From positions 94,122 through 158,121 of the forward strand of contig JAJTEL010000006.1 in assembly GCA_021299715.1 (NCBI GenBank): 64,000 bases of DNA, given 5' to 3'. Position numbers and translations under genes: made by a program. The stretch's first letter is position 1; every line of letters starts with the position of its first letter. Source of the stretch: Ilumatobacteraceae bacterium (lineage in GTDB: Bacteria > Actinomycetota > Acidimicrobiia > Acidimicrobiales > Ilumatobacteraceae). Shown in pieces: positions 59,020-64,000 of this stretch. Under the pieces are notes generated by a model. The model made no database searches. It saw only the letters and a list, made by a program, of their open reading frames with translations, and was not told the DNA's origin.

Positions 59020-59556
59020 ATGGCAAATTCACTTGCACCCAGCGCTACTCAGCGTTGGCATAGCTGGGTTGAAAAGCACCCTGTGGGCAGCCTTGCCCTC
59101 ATCGGCGTTATCGCGACCCAACTTGGCACCTACTTCGGCTACTGCTTCAACGCAATCGGCCTTCCACAGCTTCCATGGCCTGCCTATAACGGCGCTCTGA
59201 TTGCAGGAGCTGCTGGTGACAAGGGCGCATCATGGGGTAGCCCGATGGCCCAGTACTTCACTGGTCAGTCCATGCACTTTGTCAATGGCATCGTGTTCTG
59301 CATCTTGTTTGGCGTTATCGCCCACAAGGCGATTCCTGTGGCGAACCACGTTGTCAAGGGCCTTATCTATGGTGTCATCATGACGATCATCAGCATCGGC
59401 TTCCTTGTTCCATACGCATATGCACCGAAGCAGGGCTACGGCCTCTTCTCATTCGATACACCAAACGGTTGGAAACTTCCTGCTGGCGTTCTCCTGTGGC
59501 ACCTCATTTATGGTGCAGTGATTGGTCTTCTGTACCAGCCAAAGGACAACAACTAG
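59020..59556 (+). CDS. Hypothetical four-helix membrane protein
   Basis: The 178-residue protein has membrane helices at about residues 21-40, 80-102, 108-130 and 155-172. The sequence has many Gly and aromatic residues with AGAAGDKGASWGSPMAQYF between helices 1 and 2. No family recognised. A GGGGG-type ribosome site precedes the ATG; the longer frame is rejected. A strong terminator lies 30 nt after the stop. Confidence 0.65.
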   Translation: MANSLAPSATQRWHSWVEKHPVGSLALIGVIATQLGTYFGYCFNAIGLPQLPWPAYNGALIAGAAGDKGASWGSPMAQYFTGQSMHFVNGIVFCILFGVIAHKAIPVANHVVKGLIYGVIMTIISIGFLVPYAYAPKQGYGLFSFDTPNGWKLPAGVLLWHLIYGAVIGLLYQPKDNN

Positions 59557-59587
59557 TCGAATCGCGTGAGCGAAAAGAACTAAACGA

Positions 59588-59615
59588 AGAGCCCGGTCCG
59601 AAAGGACTGGGCTCT
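59588..59615 (+). terminator. Rho-independent terminator
   Basis: AGAGCCCGGTCC / GGACTGGGCTCT stem (12 bp with one G-U), GAAA loop, followed by TTTGCT. It ends the membrane-protein gene and may also serve the convergent MetE-like gene. Confidence 0.9.
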
Positions 59616-59641
59616 TTGCTACGTACGACAGTTATGTGGGG

Positions 59642-60784
59642 TTACTTGAAGAGACGCTTTGATGCAATTTCGCAACCCTGCGACAACGCTGCAAGCTTTG
59701 CGAAAGCAACGTCGGGGTCAATGGTGGTAGTTCCCACATGAACAGAGAAACCACAGTCAACGCCGGCCAACAAGCGATCTGGCGATACCACTTGCGCCCA
59801 CTGTTCAAGACGCTGGGCAACAAGCTCTGGGTGCTCTATGTAGTTCGACTGTGGCTCGATAACGCCGGGACAAATGAACTTGCCATCGGGAACACCAAGC
59901 GCTTTCAACACGCGCCATTCGTGTGAGTGCCGTGGGTTGGCACCTTCAAACAACACTGTTTGTGGCTTTGCAGTCCACACAATGTCGATGATGTCTTGAA
60001 TAGGAACATCGTGATGGTGCGGACCAGGGTAGTTACCCCAACACAAGTGCATACGAAGTTGTTCTGCGGGAATGTTTCGAACTGCGTGGTTCAACGCCTC
60101 AATGTGCATACGAATGGTGTTGCGGAATTCTTCCAGCGACATTTGCGCATATGCAGAGTGTCGGCCCATAGCAAGATCTGGACAATCCACCTGCACTGTT
60201 GCACCGGCAGCGGCGATGGCTTCGTATTCAAAGCGCATGGCTTCTGCAATTGCGAACACATACTCCTCTTGTGTTTTGTAATACTCGTTCCCAAAGAACA
60301 ACGACACCACGCCGGGAGATGCCGCACTGGTGAAGATTTTCTCGTGGTTCGCCTTCTTGGCAGCGGCAGACAACTCGACCATGTCTTTCACCGCAGCATC
60401 CCGGTCGATGACTTCAATTGGGCTGGTGCAAGCAGGTGCCGAACGTTTCCGTCGACCAGGGTTTCCAGCAACCGCTTCAGCACTTCGCGGAAAATCGACA
60501 AGGTCGTCGAAGAAATAGTTTTGAATGGATTCGCCAGCAAAACCGGACAAACGGTCCTTTACATACGTTGCATACGACGGCTTTGACATTTCGCCATCGT
60601 TAATGATGGTGACACCCGCAGCGACTTGCTTGTTGACTACTTCTTGAATTGCTTTAGAGACACGCGCATCGAGTGCCGCTTTGTCTACGGGAATACCGTC
60701 GCCTACGGCCCACATCAGCTGAATGAGGTCGTCGGGGCGGGGGAGGCTTCCGGTGTGTGTGCTGGGAATGAGATGCGATGCCAC
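59642..60784 (-). CDS. MetE-like (cobalamin-independent) methyltransferase
   Basis: The 380-residue protein is the C-terminal type of methionine synthase II. The Zn ligands fit HLCWGN (His and Cys, about residue 227) and DCGFSVHVG (Cys near the C terminus). It has the SLPRPDDL and GVTIINDGEMSKPSY motifs. Without the N-terminal half of MetE it may use a small methyl donor or act in another thiol transfer; the exact reaction is unknown. GTG at 60784 is chosen; a longer frame to 60838 adds no conserved part. Confidence 0.8.
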   Translation of the reverse strand: MASHLIPSTHTGSLPRPDDLIQLMWAVGDGIPVDKAALDARVSKAIQEVVNKQVAAGVTIINDGEMSKPSYATYVKDRLSGFAGESIQNYFFDDLVDFPRSAEAVAGNPGRRKRSAPACTSPIEVIDRDAAVKDMVELSAAAKKANHEKIFTSAASPGVVSLFFGNEYYKTQEEYVFAIAEAMRFEYEAIAAAGATVQVDCPDLAMGRHSAYAQMSLEEFRNTIRMHIEALNHAVRNIPAEQLRMHLCWGNYPGPHHHDVPIQDIIDIVWTAKPQTVLFEGANPRHSHEWRVLKALGVPDGKFICPGVIEPQSNYIEHPELVAQRLEQWAQVVSPDRLLAGVDCGFSVHVGTTTIDPDVAFAKLAALSQGCEIASKRLFK

Positions 60785-60859
60785 AAAATGTCCTGACGGT
60801 AGGAGGTGCTCAAATCCTATTGGCGGACATATGTCCACACAGTGGTCATGGACGCAGTT

Positions 60860-61177
60860 CTACAGGCTGGCGATGCTCAACATGATCTGCACTTGAAGTG
60901 CAAGGAGTGCGAGCCCGAAAGAGAGACCAATTCCGATGACCATATTGAGTTTCCGGTCAAGTCTGTCCACATCTACTCGTAGTCGCTCGATATCGACACG
61001 AAGAATGTTGATTTCGCCGCGAAGCTCACGGTCCAACATTGCAAGATCTGAACGCTGGGCAACGTCGCTCCATCCACTTGGTGGCACATTCTCCATAAAA
61101 GTTGTTGCCATGGGTTCTCCCATAAGTTTCTGCAGCCCGAGATGTAACTCGAACCGCTGAGCCTCGCTCATTGCCAT
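60860..61177 (-). CDS. Coiled-coil protein with C-terminal membrane helix
   Basis: The 105-residue protein has a heptad-like region (about residues 42-78, LDRELRGEINILRVDIERLRVDVDRLDRKLN) and a hydrophobic end (about residues 80-105). Similar short proteins occur in Actinobacteria. Function unknown. The ATG at 61177 has AAGGTG upstream; the longer frame to 61330 is rejected. Confidence 0.7.
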   Translation of the reverse strand: MAMSEAQRFELHLGLQKLMGEPMATTFMENVPPSGWSDVAQRSDLAMLDRELRGEINILRVDIERLRVDVDRLDRKLNMVIGIGLSFGLALLALQVQIMLSIASL

Positions 61178-61266
61178 TGTAGGCACCTTCCTAAATTCCT
61201 GTTCGTCGAAATGTGTACGAAGAACAGCGGAGCAGGCAGGGAAGAGGCGGAGTGAGTTCGTAATGT

Positions 61267-62508
61267 GTGGGAGTGCAAAAGATTGTGATTGTCGGAGCCT
61301 CTTTGGCCGGTACCCGTGCGGCGGAAACACTGCGCTCTGGGGGATTCACCGGAGACATTGTGATGGTGGGCAACGAAGCACACAAGCCGTATGACCGCCC
61401 ACCATTGTCGAAAAACTATTTGGCAGGCGATTGGGACGAAGAACGCGTTGCTTTACGCAAGCCAGAAGCACTCGATGCACTGAACATCACATGGAAACTG
61501 GGACACGTCGCAACGTCGCTGAACACAACGACAAACACCGTCACTCTGCAATCGGGCGAGACCATTTCCTACGACGGTCTCATCATTGCAACGGGTGGAA
61601 CAGTGCGCCGTCTACCGAATCAACCTGAACTAGCGGGTGTTCATGTGCTGCGAACATTGAACGATGCAACAGCACTACGTGACCAACTCACCGAAGGTGC
61701 GCACGTTGTCGTCATTGGCGCCGGCTTCATTGGTCTAGAAGCAGCCGCAACAGCAACGAAGCGTGGCGCACATGTGACAGTGCTAGAAGGCTTGGAAGCA
61801 CCACTTATTCGCGCGTTGGGTGCCGAAATGGGTGCAGCAATTGGCGAGGTTCATCGGCATAACGGCGTCACCGTGCTGTGCGGAGTACAGGTAGCAGAAA
61901 TTCGTGGAGACTCTCGCGTGACAAGCGTGGCGCTTACCTCTGGTGAAGAGATTCCTGCAGATGTTGTGGTTGTGGGAATTGGTGTTTCGCCCGCGACAGC
62001 GTGGCTAGACAATTCTGGATTAACCATTCGTGATGGCGTTGTGTGTGACGCCAACTTGTGTGCCGGTCCACAAAATGTATTCGCAGCGGGTGATGTTTTG
62101 CGGTGGCCAAATGCCTTGTTTGCCGATGTTGAAGCAGACATGCGTGTTGAACATTGGACCAACGCGGCAGAACAAGGTGCTCACGCCGCTACAAACCTAT
62201 TGGCAACTCTGAACAACGTAGAACGTGCACCATACGAAGCCGTTCCGTTTTTCTGGAGTGATCAATTCGATGCACGAATTCAATGTTTGGGCAGACCAAG
62301 CGGCACAGCACAGGTGGATATTGTTGCCGGAAGCACAGCAGACGGGAAATGGTGCGCTATTTACAGCGTGAACAATCGTTTAACCGCAGTACTCGGCGTG
62401 TCGCAACCAAAACTTGTTATGCCAAGCCGAGCCTTGTTGTCTACCCACACCACGCGTGATGATGCACTTGCACATTTCGCTCGAGTAACGGCCCCTCCAC
62501 CAGCATGA
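61267..62508 (+). CDS. FAD-dependent ferredoxin reductase-like oxidoreductase
   Basis: The 413-residue protein has the FAD motif VIVGASLAGTRAAETLR (residues 7-23), the reductase NAD(P)H motif VVVIGAGFIGLEAAATA (about 142-158), and the second FAD part VFAAGDVLRWPN (about 275-286). The C-terminal domain is of the reductase type. It probably passes electrons from NADH to a ferredoxin for an oxygenase or P450. A second GTG at 61273 could be the start. It overlaps the MarR gene by 4 nt. Confidence 0.88.
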   Translation: MGVQKIVIVGASLAGTRAAETLRSGGFTGDIVMVGNEAHKPYDRPPLSKNYLAGDWDEERVALRKPEALDALNITWKLGHVATSLNTTTNTVTLQSGETISYDGLIIATGGTVRRLPNQPELAGVHVLRTLNDATALRDQLTEGAHVVVIGAGFIGLEAAATATKRGAHVTVLEGLEAPLIRALGAEMGAAIGEVHRHNGVTVLCGVQVAEIRGDSRVTSVALTSGEEIPADVVVVGIGVSPATAWLDNSGLTIRDGVVCDANLCAGPQNVFAAGDVLRWPNALFADVEADMRVEHWTNAAEQGAHAATNLLATLNNVERAPYEAVPFFWSDQFDARIQCLGRPSGTAQVDIVAGSTADGKWCAIYSVNNRLTAVLGVSQPKLVMPSRALLSTHTTRDDALAHFARVTAPPPA

Positions 62509-62945
62509 CATTGCCCGACCCAGATCGTCTTGGCGTGTGGCGCGCATTTCGCACTGCACACGCTGCGTTAGACAAAATGTTGACGCACGCATTAGATGAA
62601 CAAGATGGTTTGCAGTTGCCGTGGTACGAAATTCTTGATGCGCTGGCAACAGGCGAGGAAGCATCATTTCGTTTTACCGATCTTGCTGAACGTGTCATGG
62701 TGAACCCCTCCAGCTTGTCTCGCCAGTTAGACAAGTTGGAAGAACGCAAACTGATTGCGCGCGAGAAATCTGTACTAGATGATGGCCGGGCAATTTTGGT
62801 GGTGCTGACGCCGAAGGGACACGAGGTCTGGCGTGAGGCCAGTTTCACCTACTACCGCATTGTTCGCCATGCCTTTACCAACACCTTGACCGAGACCGAT
62901 GTTGTGGCGCTGAACCGTGTTTTTGCCAAGGTTCTCGAGGGGTAG
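62505..62945 (+). CDS. MarR-family transcriptional regulator
   Basis: The 146-residue winged-helix protein has LPWYEILDALATGEEASFRFTDLAERVMVNPSSLSRQLDKLEERKLIARE (about residues 45-94) and the wing DDGRAILVVLTPKG. It is in a 4-nt ATGA overlap with the reductase gene and likely controls it and perhaps the thiolase. The effector is unknown; MarR proteins often sense phenolics or acyl-CoAs. Confidence 0.9.
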   Translation: MTLPDPDRLGVWRAFRTAHAALDKMLTHALDEQDGLQLPWYEILDALATGEEASFRFTDLAERVMVNPSSLSRQLDKLEERKLIAREKSVLDDGRAILVVLTPKGHEVWREASFTYYRIVRHAFTNTLTETDVVALNRVFAKVLEG

Positions 62946-63028
62946 CAGACCACGGCGTCTCTGCTTTGGCGTGAGGGCTCTGAACAGGGCAGACTTCTCA
63001 CCACACTCGGAACCACAAAGGAACCATC

Positions 63029-64000
63029 ATGCAGAACGCAGTCATCGTTGACGCACTCCGTACTCCTCTTGGCAAGCGCAATGGTCGCTTGAAAGATTGG
63101 CACCCTGTGGACCTTGCTGGTCACACATTGAAGGCGCTCGTTGAGCGCAACAACATTGACCCACATCTCATTGAAGACGTCATCATGGGCTGCGTTATGC
63201 AAGTGGGCGAACAGAGCCTGAACGTTGGACGCAACGCAGTTCTTGCAGCAGGTCTTCCCGAAACAATTCCTGGTACCACCATTGATCGTCAGTGTGGTTC
63301 TAGCCAACAAGCAGCGCACTTTGCAGCACAGGGCGTAATGGCCGGTGCATACGACGTTGTTATTGCCGCAGGTGTTGAAGTAATGACTCGCGTGCCAATG
63401 GGTTCAGCAATTGCAGACGGCAAGTACGGCTTCCCCTTCGGACCAATGGTGTCTGCACGTTACGCACCAGAAGGCGGTCTTGTTCCACAAGGCATCAGCG
63501 CAGAAATGATCGCCGACAAATGGGGCATTATCGCCGACAAATGGGGCATTACTCGCGAAGACATGGACCGCTTTGGTGCACGGTCGCAGGCACTTGCCGC
63601 ACAAGCAACTGTCGAAGGTCGTTTCGAACGCGAGATTCTGCCGGTGTTGGACACCGAAGGAAAGTTGATGAGCACCGACGAAGGAATTCGTGAATCTCCT
63701 TTCGAAAAATTGCAGACATTGAAGCCTGCATTCCGCAGTGAAGAAGAAGGTGGCCGCGTCACCGCTGGTAACTCCAGCCAAATCACCGACGGCGCATCAG
63801 CAGTTCTGATCATGAGTGAAGAGAAGTGCCGCGCACTTGGTCTTACACCGCGCGCACGTTTCGTGAATTTTGGTCTTGCTGGTGACAACCCACAACTCAT
63901 GCTCACCGCACCAATTCCTGCTACGCAAAAGGCATTGGCAAAAGCTGGTCTCACCATGGGTGACATGGACATCACCGAAATCAACGAGGCATTCGCCTCT
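63029..64000 (+). CDS. Acetyl-CoA acyltransferase (thiolase), 3' end outside window
   Basis: Thiolase II family enzyme that cleaves or condenses acyl-CoAs. The visible 324 residues contain the nucleophile Cys89 in IDRQCGSS, NSSQITDGASAVL and the ITEINEAFAS motif with Asn and Glu. The catalytic His and last Cys lie beyond base 64000. Residues 161-174 are a tandem repeat of IADKWGI, caused by a perfect 21-bp duplication at 63509-63550. The ATG at 63029 follows an AAAGGA site. It is 83 bp after the MarR gene. Confidence 0.93.
   Translation, partial: MQNAVIVDALRTPLGKRNGRLKDWHPVDLAGHTLKALVERNNIDPHLIEDVIMGCVMQVGEQSLNVGRNAVLAAGLPETIPGTTIDRQCGSSQQAAHFAAQGVMAGAYDVVIAAGVEVMTRVPMGSAIADGKYGFPFGPMVSARYAPEGGLVPQGISAEMIADKWGIIADKWGITREDMDRFGARSQALAAQATVEGRFEREILPVLDTEGKLMSTDEGIRESPFEKLQTLKPAFRSEEEGGRVTAGNSSQITDGASAVLIMSEEKCRALGLTPRARFVNFGLAGDNPQLMLTAPIPATQKALAKAGLTMGDMDITEINEAFAS
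63509..63550 (+). repeat. Perfect 21-bp tandem duplication within the thiolase gene
   Basis: Two identical 21-bp units (63509-63529 and 63530-63550) encode IADKWGI twice. The reading frame is kept. Confidence 0.95.

Noticed and set aside
59927..60586. 219-codon plus-strand frame
   Set aside because: Antisense to the MetE-like gene; Cys/His-rich artefact of the complementary codons.
1..64000. CRISPR array, rRNA operon, insertion sequence with transposase, or prophage
   Set aside because: No regularly spaced repeats, rRNA sequence, transposase or phage structural gene was seen on reading both strands.

Overview
The window is a chromosomal segment around the replication origin of an actinobacterium, most likely a member of the Acidimicrobiia (freshwater/marine Ilumatobacter-like lineage) with moderate GC by eye. 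This rests on gene order shared with other Actinobacteria: dnaK-grpE-dnaJ-hspR; rpsF-ssb-rpsR-rplI-dnaB with a DUF5318 gene beside it; CCA transferase, DUF6049-like protein, kinase, ECF sigma, anti-sigma, trxB, trxA, cwlM, parB, parA, rsmG, jag, yidC, yidD, rnpA, rpmH; then dnaA, dnaN, recF, dciA, gyrB, gyrA and a DUF3566 gene. The lineage assignment is inference, because no rRNA lies in the window.

Layout. 1-6.1 kb: chaperone operon on the minus strand (dnaK, grpE, dnaJ, hspR, clpB), with an HspR operator (HAIR) upstream. 6.1-15.1 kb: phosphoglycerate mutase, a cyclic-nucleotide-binding protein, an EtfD-like membrane Fe-S oxidoreductase, an aminotransferase, dCTP deaminase, and an MMPL transporter divergent from a DUF2892 protein across a CsoR/CstR-like palindrome. 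15.1-19.6 kb: dnaB and the rpsF-ssb-rpsR-rplI operon, with a DnaA-box cluster before dnaB. 19.6-30.9 kb: CCA-adding enzyme, cell-envelope signalling genes (Ser/Thr kinase, ECF sigma, anti-sigma), thioredoxin genes, mogA and cwlM. 30.9-36.0 kb: parB-parA with three perfect parS sites, rsmG, and the jag-yidC-yidD-rnpA-rpmH block. 36.1-45.6 kb: dnaA, the putative oriC and the dnaN-recF-dciA-gyrB-gyrA run. Genes left of dnaA from 30.9 kb point left and genes right of it point right, as expected beside oriC.

45.6-64 kb is more accessory: tRNA-Ile and small hypotheticals, a GH84 glycosidase paired with a dehydrogenase-like gene, a Fur-type regulator, an MgtE-N/CBS protein, tRNA-Ala fused closely to purU, an IclR-controlled CoA-transferase/citryl-CoA lyase pair, a MetE-like enzyme, a flavoprotein reductase with a MarR regulator, and a thiolase cut by the window end.

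The most unusual region is 52,560-53,794. A single AT-richer gene, for a protein with a glycine-zipper-like membrane segment and a coiled coil, sits between two 94-bp direct repeats that duplicate the 3' end of an acetyltransferase gene, next to tRNA-Ala. Other points of interest are DnaA-box clusters away from oriC, a cwlM gene with no ordinary start codon and a degenerate amidase domain, an S18 protein with a long acidic tail, a probable sulfur- or copper-responsive operator, and a perfect 21-bp tandem duplication inside the thiolase gene.
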